NCBI GenBank assembly: GCA_019187365.1
Contig: JABARE010000038.1
Location: 81,545-145,544 of the forward strand
Length of the DNA stretch: 64,000 nt
DNA from: Saprospiraceae bacterium
GTDB lineage: Bacteria > Bacteroidota > Bacteroidia > Chitinophagales > Saprospiraceae
Direction of reading: 5' to 3'
A program made the translations under genes and the position numbers. The stretch's first letter is position 1. Each line of letters starts with the position of its first letter. Of this stretch, positions 1 through 8,142 are shown in pieces. The notes beneath the pieces are model-generated. The model was not told the origin of the DNA. It did not search any database and saw only the letters and a program-made list of their open reading frames with translations.

Positions 1-2
1 AT

Positions 3-473
3 ACATTCAGGGCGCAATTTGAGGTGGAGGACTTCATTCATTTTGTCAAAGTGCAAACCGACGCAGCAGTTCGCAAGCTGGCCGGTAGTTTTTCTTATGA
101 CCACGTCGACGACCACGACGAAATAACTTTGCGTGCTTCAGAACAGGAGGTCAACCACGTTCTGGAACGCGAGTTGCAGGAACGGCTTGGATTTGCGGGC
201 ATCGAAGTGCTCGAATCCCGTATCGGCTATCTCGCTTATGCTCCCGAGATTGCCGCCGCCATGCTCAAACGCCAGCAAGCCGAGGCGATCGTCAGCGCGC
301 GCTTCAAGATTGTCGAAGGCGCCATAGGCATGGTTGAGGGGGCAGTCAAGGAATTGCAGGGACGGGGAATTGTTCAGCTTGAACCTACCGAAAAGGCGCG
401 TCTGGTCAGCAACCTGATGGTTGTCCTCTGTTCGGAAAAGGAAACCACACCCATCGTCGAGACCTCGGCCTGA
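3..473 (+). CDS. SPFH/band-7 domain protein, C-terminal part (cut by window start)
   Basis: The frame is open from the first bases of the window, so only the C-terminal ~156 residues are present; the GTG at 24 is not a credible start. The visible part has the tail of a prohibitin/slipin-type SPFH protein: an amphipathic helix rich in Ala/Glu (KRQQAEAIVSARFKIVEGA) and the ending VSNLMVVLCSEKE, which I recognise from bacterial SPFH proteins. These proteins form membrane-associated oligomeric scaffolds. The N-terminal membrane anchor lies outside the window. No partner gene can be named, because the downstream 300 bp is non-coding. Confidence 0.8.
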   Translation, partial: TFRAQFEVEDFIHFVKVQTDAAVRKLAGSFSYDHVDDHDEITLRASEQEVNHVLERELQERLGFAGIEVLESRIGYLAYAPEIAAAMLKRQQAEAIVSARFKIVEGAIGMVEGAVKELQGRGIVQLEPTEKARLVSNLMVVLCSEKETTPIVETSA

Positions 474-587
474 CCATCGCCGATTCAGGCTGAGCTGCAA
501 ACAATGGATGCTAAGGAACGAACACCTGAGAAGACCGGGTGTCAACGATTGCCGGCGATGTTGGGGGCATTCATCTGTGCAACCTCC

Positions 588-715
588 GGGTATCTCGAAT
601 AACGCTTATTTGCGCCAGTTGCCCGCGAGGGCTCCCGCACTCTAATGAAATGAGCTTTACAATACTTCGTTGCGGTTCAGCAAGTTACTGCTCTATGTAG
701 CTTCCTTCAGCTCAC
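588..715 (+). repeat. decayed single copy of the dispersed MITE-like repeat
   Basis: This stretch between the SPFH gene and uvrC carries a degenerate left terminal repeat (GGGTATCTCGAATAACGC at 588-605) and one diverged copy, starting at 610, of the 122-bp core found twice in each element at 20782-21196 and 61007-61380. The shared core includes CTTCGTTGCGGTTCAG and TAGCTTCCTTCA. The second core, the tail and the right end are missing. The rest of the 474-786 gap shows nothing else except the uvrC promoter. Confidence 0.7.
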
Positions 716-774
716 TGCCTAATTGAAATGCTAAAATCATACAGGCATCAAAATGATGTTATTCGAGTTGCACT

Positions 775-782
775 TAAATTTG
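775..782 (+). promoter_or_regulatory. Bacteroidota -7 element upstream of uvrC
   Basis: TAAATTTG matches the Bacteroidota -7 consensus TAnnTTTG and lies only 4 bases before the GTG start of uvrC, so the transcript would be nearly leaderless. No clear TTTG -33 element is seen at the expected distance, so this is a partial match. Confidence 0.4.
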
Positions 783-786
783 CTCC

Positions 787-2610
787 GTGACCCATGAAGA
801 GTTCAATGTCCTGGCAGTAAACATTCCAAAGTCTCCCGGCGTATACCGCTTCCTCAGTACTCGGGAGGAAATCCTCTACGTTGGGAAAGCCAAGAGCTTG
901 CGCAGCAGGCTGGGCAGCTATTTCGGAGACAAAAAGCACCAGAGTGCCAAGACCCGGGCTTTGGTCCGGAATGCACATAAAATTGAATTCACCCTGACAG
1001 ACAGCGAGCAGGATGCTTTTTTGCTGGAGAATTCGCTCATCAAAACACACCAGCCCCGATACAATGTGATGCTCAAGGACGGCAAGACGTATGCCTACAT
1101 CTGCATCCGCAAAGAGCCATTTCCGAGGGTATTTTTTACGAGAAAGGTCATTCGCGACGGTTCGAGCTACTTTGGCCCTTACGCATCGAAATACAAGGCG
1201 GAGGTCATTCTGGAGCTGATCATGTCGCTCTTTCCGTTGCGCAACTGCAGCCTCAACCTTGCCCCGGAACATATTGCAAAGGGCAAGTACAAAGTATGTC
1301 TGGAATACCACATCCGCAACTGCAACGGACCCTGTCAGAGTTTCGAAACCCAGGACGCCTATGATGCCAAGATCCAACAGATCCGGAACATGTTGCGAGG
1401 CCACCTGGGATTGGTCCGCAAATTTCTTAAGGATCGCATGGAGCGACATGCAGCGAATATGGAGTTTGAACTGGCCCAGGAGTGCAAACTCAAATTGACC
1501 GCATTCGAAGATTACCAGGGAAAGTCTACGGTGGTGAGCACTTCCATCCGCGACGTAGACGTTTTCTCCATGGCATCCCTTGATTCGGAAGCCTACATCC
1601 ATTTTATGAAGGTGGTCGAGGGAGCGATCATCCATACCTACACCATGGAGGCAACAAGAAATTGCGACGAAGACGACGCACAGATCCTTTCGCTGGCCAT
1701 TCCGAGGCTGCGAGAAAAGTTTGACAGCGTGGCACCGGAGATCATTGTACCCTTTGCCGTGCATGTGCTGGGAGATGATGTTACAGCAACGGTCCCCCGG
1801 GGCGGCGATAAGAAAAAATTGCTCGACCTCTCCATCAGCAACGTGGAGTATTACAAATTGCAAAAGAGAAGAGAACAAATGAACCGGACCGGGAAGCTGA
1901 CTCCGGCAGAGCGAATTCTTACAACGCTCAAGCAGGATTTAAACATGCAGGATATGCCGGTCCATATGGAGTGTTTCGACAATTCAAACATACAGGGAAC
2001 CAACCCGGTGGCGGCCTGCATCGTATTCAAGAATGCCCGCCCCAGTAAGAAGGATTACCGCCATTTCAACATTCGTTCGGTAACCGGCCCCGACGACTTT
2101 GCCAGTATGGAGGAGGTGGTCTACCGCCGGTATCGCAGAATGCTCGATGAAGAGGAAGCGCTGCCGCAACTGGTGGTGATTGATGGAGGCAAAGGGCAAC
2201 TGTCATCTGCCATGCAGGCCATCCGGAAACTGGGTATTGAGCAAAGGGTGACTGTAGTCGGCATAGCCAAAAAACTCGAGGAGATTTACTTTCCGGAAGA
2301 TCCCGTTCCTTTGCACATCAACAAAAAATCGGAATCACTCAAAATCATTCAGCAAATGCGCAACGAAGCCCACCGGTTCGGCATTACCTTTCATCGCAAC
2401 CAGCGATCGCGCAAATTCATACAATCAGAACTTCTGAAGATCCGCGGTGTCGGAGAGAAAACACTGACCAAACTAATTGCTGAATTTGGCTCCGTGGAGC
2501 AAATCCGCAAAGCGAATCGCAATGACCTGGCACGCGTAATTGGCGATGAGCTGGCTGGAAGGATCATCCGCTATTTTGATCTTGACGATGCCATTCACAC
2601 AAAACAGTGA
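787..2610 (+). CDS. uvrC: excinuclease ABC subunit C
   Basis: UvrC makes the dual incisions in nucleotide-excision repair within the UvrABC system. All family domains are present in 607 residues: the N-terminal GIY-YIG nuclease (GVY at 18-20, then ILYVGKAKSL), a central UVR motif around 205-240 that contacts UvrB, the RNase H-like nuclease (MECFDNSNIQGTNP; VIDGGKGQLSSAM) and a C-terminal helix-hairpin-helix (KIRGVGEKTLTKLI). Length is normal. The GTG start is chosen because MTHEEF...PKSPGVY aligns with usual UvrC N-termini and a -7 element lies just upstream. It is followed after one base by galE, so the two are probably cotranscribed. Confidence 0.97.
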   Translation: MTHEEFNVLAVNIPKSPGVYRFLSTREEILYVGKAKSLRSRLGSYFGDKKHQSAKTRALVRNAHKIEFTLTDSEQDAFLLENSLIKTHQPRYNVMLKDGKTYAYICIRKEPFPRVFFTRKVIRDGSSYFGPYASKYKAEVILELIMSLFPLRNCSLNLAPEHIAKGKYKVCLEYHIRNCNGPCQSFETQDAYDAKIQQIRNMLRGHLGLVRKFLKDRMERHAANMEFELAQECKLKLTAFEDYQGKSTVVSTSIRDVDVFSMASLDSEAYIHFMKVVEGAIIHTYTMEATRNCDEDDAQILSLAIPRLREKFDSVAPEIIVPFAVHVLGDDVTATVPRGGDKKKLLDLSISNVEYYKLQKRREQMNRTGKLTPAERILTTLKQDLNMQDMPVHMECFDNSNIQGTNPVAACIVFKNARPSKKDYRHFNIRSVTGPDDFASMEEVVYRRYRRMLDEEEALPQLVVIDGGKGQLSSAMQAIRKLGIEQRVTVVGIAKKLEEIYFPEDPVPLHINKKSESLKIIQQMRNEAHRFGITFHRNQRSRKFIQSELLKIRGVGEKTLTKLIAEFGSVEQIRKANRNDLARVIGDELAGRIIRYFDLDDAIHTKQ

Positions 2611-2611
2611 C

Positions 2612-3640
2612 ATGAGAAGTAACCGAAAAATTGCGGTAACCGGCGGATGTGGATACATAGGCAGCCACGCAATGGTCGACCTGATCGGAAATGGCTGGGA
2701 TGTTTTTAGCATAGACTCACTGGTAAATTCCAATGAAGAAGTTTTGGATGGCATCCGGGCAATCACCGGAGTTCCGGTGCGCAATTACCGCATCGACCTG
2801 GCAGCATCGGGTGCATGGCAGCAGTTGCTCGATGCAGAGCCGGACGTGGTGGGCGTCATTCATTTTGCGGCGCTCAAAGCAGTGGGGGAGTCTGTGAAAT
2901 TTCCCATGGCCTATTATGAAAACAATGTAAATGCGCTGATCAACACACTAAAATGGATGGAACGCGCTGACATCCGGTCCATCATATTTTCTTCTTCGTG
3001 TACGGTATATGGATCATCATCTGAATTGCCGGTCACGGAGCAGACACCTTTTGGGCTAGCCTCCTCGCCGTATGGAAGAACAAAGCAGATTGGCGAATGG
3101 ATTTTGCAGGACCTCGCCGCAGCAGGTCGTTGCAGTGCCATATCCCTGCGGTATTTTAATCCGGCGGGAGCCCACCCTTCTGCACAAATTGGAGAATCGC
3201 CCAGCAGTCCGGCACAAAACCTGGTACCGGTCATTACGGAAACGGCAATTGGCAAGCGAACAGGCATGACGGTGTTTGGAGAGGATTACCCCACGCGCGA
3301 CGGAACCTGCATTCGGGATTATGTTTACATCATGGACCTTGCACGGGCGCATACCCTGGCTCTGGAGCGCCTGTTAAAAACAGGAGAAGCTCCGGCGTTT
3401 GATGCCTTCAACCTGGGAATCGGCGAGGGTCTTACAGTGCTAGAGATGATCCACGCATTTGAAAAAGTTTCCGGCCAAACCCTGCGTTATCAGATCGGAG
3501 CACGGAGGGAGGGCGATATGGCCGCCGTTTACGCAGATTCCGCTAAGGCACGCCTGGTGCTTGGATGGTCTCCGGAAGGCGGCGTTGAAAAGATCATGCA
3601 AACGGCGTGGGAGTGGGAAAATAAACGAAGCCATTCCTGA
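2612..3640 (+). CDS. galE: UDP-glucose 4-epimerase
   Basis: GalE interconverts UDP-glucose and UDP-galactose using bound NAD, feeding galactose use and envelope sugar synthesis. The 342-residue protein is full length. It has the Rossmann signature TGGCGYIGSH near the N-terminus, the SSSCTVYG segment with the catalytic Ser/Thr, and the catalytic YGRTK (YxxxK) pair. The ATG at 2612 is preferred over an upstream in-frame start at 2540, because the latter would overlap uvrC by 71 bases and add residues before the Rossmann strand. The ATG lies one base after the uvrC stop. A weak hairpin follows. Confidence 0.95.
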   Translation: MRSNRKIAVTGGCGYIGSHAMVDLIGNGWDVFSIDSLVNSNEEVLDGIRAITGVPVRNYRIDLAASGAWQQLLDAEPDVVGVIHFAALKAVGESVKFPMAYYENNVNALINTLKWMERADIRSIIFSSSCTVYGSSSELPVTEQTPFGLASSPYGRTKQIGEWILQDLAAAGRCSAISLRYFNPAGAHPSAQIGESPSSPAQNLVPVITETAIGKRTGMTVFGEDYPTRDGTCIRDYVYIMDLARAHTLALERLLKTGEAPAFDAFNLGIGEGLTVLEMIHAFEKVSGQTLRYQIGARREGDMAAVYADSAKARLVLGWSPEGGVEKIMQTAWEWENKRSHS

Positions 3641-3664
3641 TAATGGTGTGGATAAACACTAACT

Positions 3665-3682
3665 AACAAACGTTAGTTTGTT
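3665..3682. terminator. possible bidirectional hairpin between galE and hemW
   Basis: AACAAAC, loop GTTA, GTTTGTT forms a perfect 7-bp stem in the gap between the convergent galE and hemW genes and includes the hemW stop codon. It is AT-rich and lacks a strong T-run, so it is only a candidate. Confidence 0.35.
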
Positions 3683-4836
3683 GTTAAACCAGAATCATTT
3701 GTGCGAAACAGTTCCACGCAAATGCGGTCAGCCTGGTGCCGTCCGGATCGCGTTAGCCTGAGTGTTTGTCCGACCAGCGACGCCTCACCCCGTCCGATCA
3801 AAGGGTGCATGTCGAGGAGAAATTCTTTTGAAAACGCGGGGAATTCCTTGTTCAGACGGACCAGATCAACTCCCTCTGTGCGCCGGAGGTTGAGCATGAC
3901 AAATTCGTTGAACCGGTCGGTTTCGGTCAGCATCTCCAGTGTATGTGCAGTCTGTCCGGCATTGATAGCACGGAGATATTGCGCATTGTTCGATGCGTTC
4001 CAGCTGCGTCGTTTGCCGTCATAGGAATGGGCCGATGGGCCAAATCCCATGTAGGGCGTTCCGTCCCAGTATGCGCTGTTGTGCCGGGAGCGGAAGCCGG
4101 TACGGCAAAAGTTGGAAATTTCGTATGCATCAAAACCTTCCCGGATGCAATAGTCCAGAATGAAATCCATCTGAGCAATTACATCTTCATCGGTTTCTGG
4201 AATCAAAACCCCTTTTCGAACCCAATGCGACATGGCGGTACGTTCCTCTGTGGTGAGCGCATAGGCTGAAAAATGCGGGATATTGAAGGTGCGCAGCCTT
4301 TCGAGGTTACCGGCGAGTTTATCAATGGATCCCCCAGGCAATCCGTACATCAGGTCTATGCTGGTATTGCGGAATTCAGATGATGTTATGCATTCAAGCG
4401 CGTAGCGCGCCTGCGCCCCGGAATGCGTCCGGTTCATCCATTGCAGGTCAGCGTCGTCGAATGATTGGATCCCCACGCTCAGCCGGTCGAACCCCAGGCC
4501 GTGCCACTGTTTAAGCTTTTCCGGCGTGACATCGTCGGGATTGACCTCAATGGTAGTTTCGGCTATGTTTTCTGTCCGGTAGCATTTGCGCACGGTTTTA
4601 ATCAGGTAGGCAAGTTCAGAAACGGGAAGCAGGGAAGGCGTGCCTCCTCCGAAATAAATGGTTTGCATCGAATGGACTGCACCTTCCGGCTTGCGCATTG
4701 ATATCTCGGCCCCCAGGGCCAGCACCATATCCGGAATGCTTCGGAGTTGCGTACTAAAATGAAAATTGCAATAACTACATTTGCGTTTGCAGTAGGGAAT
4801 GTGTATGTATATTCCTGCAGGTATAAAATCGCTCAT
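3673..4836 (-). CDS. hemW: HemW-type radical SAM protein (heme chaperone)
   Basis: This 387-residue member of the HemN/HemW radical SAM family has the [4Fe-4S] motif CKRKCSYC near the N-terminus, after the typical GIYIHIPYC lead, and the family segments YFGGGTPS, EVNPDD and SVGIQSFDD. HemW binds heme and delivers it to haemoproteins; true HemN oxidises coproporphyrinogen III. The short length and N-terminus fit HemW. The start at 4836 is chosen because a longer form to 4941 would add 35 low-complexity residues ahead of the conserved GIYIHIP. The start lies within the 5' end of the divergent barrel gene, an unusual head-to-head overlap. Confidence 0.9.
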   Translation of the reverse strand: MSDFIPAGIYIHIPYCKRKCSYCNFHFSTQLRSIPDMVLALGAEISMRKPEGAVHSMQTIYFGGGTPSLLPVSELAYLIKTVRKCYRTENIAETTIEVNPDDVTPEKLKQWHGLGFDRLSVGIQSFDDADLQWMNRTHSGAQARYALECITSSEFRNTSIDLMYGLPGGSIDKLAGNLERLRTFNIPHFSAYALTTEERTAMSHWVRKGVLIPETDEDVIAQMDFILDYCIREGFDAYEISNFCRTGFRSRHNSAYWDGTPYMGFGPSAHSYDGKRRSWNASNNAQYLRAINAGQTAHTLEMLTETDRFNEFVMLNLRRTEGVDLVRLNKEFPAFSKEFLLDMHPLIGRGEASLVGQTLRLTRSGRHQADRICVELFRTNDSGLTTN

Positions 4837-6580
4837 TGCCTTGTATCGGTCTGAGGTGCTACTGGTTTTGGCCTTGTCGCTGGGCTGTTTTACCCTTTGT
4901 TCGCAGCGCGTTGGTTCAGTTCGATGGTATTCCGACGGCACTGAGGCGCCAGGTGCTCACGCAAAGTTAAAGGACAGCGCGCAGCTTGCAAGCAGCACCG
5001 AAGATATGCTCGCCCAATTCCGTGAGGAGGGGCATCTTTTTGCCATGTTGGATTCCATTGCGGTGGGCGAAAATGAAACAAGTGTTCACCTCCACAGGGC
5101 GAAACGGTACATCATCCGGTATTTCGAAATAGCAACACCGGGCAACGTGGCGCTGGATCCCGCACTTGCGACACGAGGCATTTCCAGCTTCCCATCAGAA
5201 CACTATCGCAGCTTGGTCAACGCATTGGCCAACCGGGGTCGTCCCTTTGCACACATTGAAATCTTCGCCGTCATCAGACGTGCAGATACCATTTATTTCG
5301 GTCATGTGCTGCATCCGGGCCCTTTGGTCCGGTTCCTGCAACCTGAGCAGGGCAGCGAATCCGTTTTGCGTGATTTTGCACTTCAAAGACTTAGCGGCAT
5401 CCGGGCCGGAAGTCCTTTTTCCCAGCGACGCATCGATCAGGCGTCCCCGGCTTTTCGAACCCTTCCTTATTTGAGTATTGAAGCCGCCCCATCCGTTTTT
5501 TTTCCAGGTTCGGATTGTTTGGTGCGATTCTACCTAAACCATCAGGCTGCTTCTCGATTCGAACTGTTGTTGGGTTTGAATTCCAATCAAGGAAACTCCG
5601 AAAGGGGCCTAAGCCTGACCGGAACAGGAAATCTTGACCTCGTCAACCTCTTCCGGATGGGTGAGCGAATGCGACTGGATTATGAAAACCTGTCTGACAA
5701 TTCTCCTCATTTTGCCCTGCAATTGGAATTTCCGAATCTTCCATACATTCCCATCGGCCTGGCAACTGAATTCAGTTTGTACCGCTTTCGGGAAAGCTAC
5801 CAGGACATTCAAAACTCCTGGAGGTTCAGCTATGCCTGGGATGCGCGCAAAGCCATATCCCTGATTGCGGTAAACAACCGGTCCGACCTGCTTCAGGCAG
5901 ATACCGCCCGGTTCATTGCATCCGGACGTTTGCCCACTGTATTGGATTACCGGTACCTCGCCGTCGGAATCCGTTATCGGTATGCGGATGTCGACAACGC
6001 CCTTTTTCCGCGGAGTGGACTTGAATTCACGTTTGAAGGCGACTATGGAAAAAAATCCTATCCCGAGAATCCAATCTTTTTCGAACTTGCTCCCAACCCG
6101 GACCGGATAAGGCAACAGTACGACAGCTTGCGATCGGCAGACCGGCAGGCGAGGCTTTCTGTACAACTGGGTTATCATCATAAGATTGCTGGAAAACATG
6201 GCGTTTACGCCGCACTACAGGCTCGCAGTCTGTTGAGTGACGGTGGGGTTTTGGAAAACGAATGGTATCGCATAGGAGGTGCGGCTTTGCTGCGCGGATT
6301 TGACGAAGAGATTTTTAGGGTTAGCCGGTATGCAGTCTTCTCTTTGGAATATCGCTTCTTTCTTGACCGCATCAGTTTTATCAGTGCATTTAACGATCTG
6401 GGATTGTTCCCCAATATGCAAAGCGATCTATGGCGTGTATATGATGGCCTGGGTGTAGGCATTCATTTTCAGACAAAGGCGGGTCTTTTTGGACTTCAGT
6501 ATGCGGTTGGTTCAGGAGCTGGCCAAAAATTCCAATGGACACGGGGAAAAGTACATTTCGGATTTTCTGCCTTATTTTGA
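4799..6580 (+). CDS. Omp85/BamA-TamA-like outer-membrane barrel protein
   Basis: A 593-residue protein with an N-terminal hydrophobic signal segment (VLLVLALSLGCFTLC), a soluble N-terminal half that may contain degenerate POTRA units, and a C-terminal Omp85 (D15) barrel. The barrel shows GGAALLRGFDEE, the conserved RGF of loop 6, followed by SLEYRFF, FNDLGLF and DGLGVGIHFQTKAGLFGLQYAVG, and it ends in Phe. The role would be outer-membrane protein or lipid assembly, or translocation; the exact substrate is unknown. The ATG at 4799 overlaps hemW, so TTG 4841 or GTG 4856, just before the signal segment, may be the true start. The 3' end overlaps the convergent GNAT-like gene by 9 bases. Confidence 0.8.
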   Translation: MCMYIPAGIKSLIALYRSEVLLVLALSLGCFTLCSQRVGSVRWYSDGTEAPGAHAKLKDSAQLASSTEDMLAQFREEGHLFAMLDSIAVGENETSVHLHRAKRYIIRYFEIATPGNVALDPALATRGISSFPSEHYRSLVNALANRGRPFAHIEIFAVIRRADTIYFGHVLHPGPLVRFLQPEQGSESVLRDFALQRLSGIRAGSPFSQRRIDQASPAFRTLPYLSIEAAPSVFFPGSDCLVRFYLNHQAASRFELLLGLNSNQGNSERGLSLTGTGNLDLVNLFRMGERMRLDYENLSDNSPHFALQLEFPNLPYIPIGLATEFSLYRFRESYQDIQNSWRFSYAWDARKAISLIAVNNRSDLLQADTARFIASGRLPTVLDYRYLAVGIRYRYADVDNALFPRSGLEFTFEGDYGKKSYPENPIFFELAPNPDRIRQQYDSLRSADRQARLSVQLGYHHKIAGKHGVYAALQARSLLSDGGVLENEWYRIGGAALLRGFDEEIFRVSRYAVFSLEYRFFLDRISFISAFNDLGLFPNMQSDLWRVYDGLGVGIHFQTKAGLFGLQYAVGSGAGQKFQWTRGKVHFGFSALF

Positions 6581-7486
6581 CAACAGCCTCCTGCGCAATG
6601 CGATGATTTTGCAAAGAGGGTTTCTGTTCCATGCGTAGTGGTGATAAATTTCTTCTTGCGCTCCAAAGCCCCGCATGAAATAGGCGATGCCAGGGTGCAT
6701 GCTTCCTTCGAAGTCGAGCAAGTAGTGGCTGTTGCTGTGTCGCTCGATCACTGCATCTACGATGGCGTGCATGGCGCCTGCTTTTCTGCCGGAAGGCGAA
6801 GCAAAAGAAAGGTGATAAGTCAACCGGTTGCCAAATTTGCTAAAAAATGCCCCGGCAACGACCTGCGATTGGGCATCCCTGGCGAGGCAGAGAATGGCCG
6901 CGTTCCGGTCGAGGCATTCCCTCAAAAGGTTTTTCATCATTATGGGTTCCCGGTAGGTTGAAGGGATACCTGCTTTGCCTAAGTTGAGACAGTTGTCAAC
7001 AAATCCCTGAACGTCGTGCTGTATTGCAACCGCGATCTGCATTTTCTGTGCACTCCGCACACTCAGTTTGTGACCCTTATTGTATGCATCGAACAGGAAG
7101 GAATGGCTGGTGTTTAGAGGAAGGACAAAATTGGTGCGAACGGTTGTACTTACACCTGACGGCAACGTGGAGATGCCTTTGCGAAGGCAAATATCTCCAC
7201 AGGAAAACCAATCGCGAAGTTGGGTCAACAGGGATCCGGCAACTCCTGGAACGGATTCCGGTTCCGGAATTTCAATTTTTTGAATAAAGGGTGGCACAAT
7301 GGGTTTCCAGATGCCCATTCGTTTCGCAAGCGGAATGTACGACGGCCAACGATCGTTTTCAAACATACATACATGTGTACATACATGCCTGAGATACCAA
7401 GCCTGTGAAGTGATTTGATCAGGAATATGGGACGGTAAGTCCTCGATCTCTGCAGTGCAAATGATTTTTGGTCTGGTCGGCTTCAT
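6572..7486 (-). CDS. GNAT/FemAB-like acyltransferase-fold protein
   Basis: A 304-residue protein that I read as a GNAT-like protein of the type common in Bacteroidota. The C-terminal half has LCLARDAQSQVVAGAFF, followed by AMHAIVDAVIERH and a final FEGSMHPGIAYFMRGFGA, typical of double-GNAT/FemX-like proteins that transfer aminoacyl or acyl groups. The substrate is unknown. It follows the O-methyltransferase by 13 bases on the same strand, so it is the last gene of the leftward operon with the two T9SS giants. It has no signal peptide and is probably cytoplasmic. Confidence 0.6.
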   Translation of the reverse strand: MKPTRPKIICTAEIEDLPSHIPDQITSQAWYLRHVCTHVCMFENDRWPSYIPLAKRMGIWKPIVPPFIQKIEIPEPESVPGVAGSLLTQLRDWFSCGDICLRKGISTLPSGVSTTVRTNFVLPLNTSHSFLFDAYNKGHKLSVRSAQKMQIAVAIQHDVQGFVDNCLNLGKAGIPSTYREPIMMKNLLRECLDRNAAILCLARDAQSQVVAGAFFSKFGNRLTYHLSFASPSGRKAGAMHAIVDAVIERHSNSHYLLDFEGSMHPGIAYFMRGFGAQEEIYHHYAWNRNPLCKIIALRRRLLSK

Positions 7487-7499
7487 CGTCCGGGCAACC

Positions 7500-8138
7500 T
7501 CATCTTTTTACGGATAAACTCCATCCATCTCTTACAGGAAGAACAATGGTTTGCCATGCCACTGAGTTGTACAGTTGCTGGTTGAAGAGGTGAACGGCTT
7601 CCGTTTCAACATCCATGGGTTCGTCGAGCACTTTGCCGTACCACAGCACATTGTCTGCAACAAGCAGAGCACCTGCGTTCATCCGCGGTTCGACCAGTTT
7701 GAGGATAGCCGGATATAGAGCCTTTGCAGCGTCGATGAACACAAAATCCCAATTGCAGTCGAGTTTGGAAATGCATTCAAGTGCGTCGGCATGGTGCCAA
7801 ACAATTTTTTCTGCAATGGGATCACCATCCAGGTTGCGCCGGCGGATGTGCTCGAAATCATCATTGACTTCAATGGAATGTACTTTACCACCCATGGACA
7901 GACCTTCTGCGATGCAGCGGGCACTGTAGCCGGTAAACCCGCCAATGTCGAGCGCCAGATTCGGGCGAATGAGTTGAGACAAAAAGCTCAACATGCGACC
8001 CTGTAATTTGCCTGAAAGCATTTGTGGCGAGGGCGTATTCAGAAAAGTATCCCTTTCGAGCTGATGAAGAACTTCGCTTTCAGGATGACTCCATTGTTCG
8101 CAGTAAGTGTACATTCGACGCAGCGTGCTGGTCTCCAT
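7500..8138 (-). CDS. class I SAM-dependent O-methyltransferase (CCoAOMT-like)
   Basis: The 212 residues match the small O-methyltransferase family 3. The SAM-binding glycine-rich loop is LDIGGFTGYSA, the acidic strand is HSIEVND, the metal-binding/catalytic stretch is FVFIDAAK, and DNVLWYGKV follows. Family members methylate hydroxyls of catechol-like small molecules or other acceptors with Mg2+. The acceptor here is unknown. The gene begins 4 bases after the end of the T9SS giant upstream, so the two are translationally close, hinting at a link with cell-surface products but not proving one. Confidence 0.85.
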   Translation of the reverse strand: METSTLRRMYTYCEQWSHPESEVLHQLERDTFLNTPSPQMLSGKLQGRMLSFLSQLIRPNLALDIGGFTGYSARCIAEGLSMGGKVHSIEVNDDFEHIRRRNLDGDPIAEKIVWHHADALECISKLDCNWDFVFIDAAKALYPAILKLVEPRMNAGALLVADNVLWYGKVLDEPMDVETEAVHLFNQQLYNSVAWQTIVLPVRDGWSLSVKR

Positions 8139-8142
8139 TGGA

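Noticed and set aside
748..1878. 376-residue ORF on the minus strand
   Set aside because: It lies antisense to uvrC in a complementary frame and shows no family motif; uvrC has complete domains.
3673..4836. oxygen-independent coproporphyrinogen oxidase HemN
   Set aside because: Length and N-terminal form match HemW; the HemN-specific N-terminal extension is absent.
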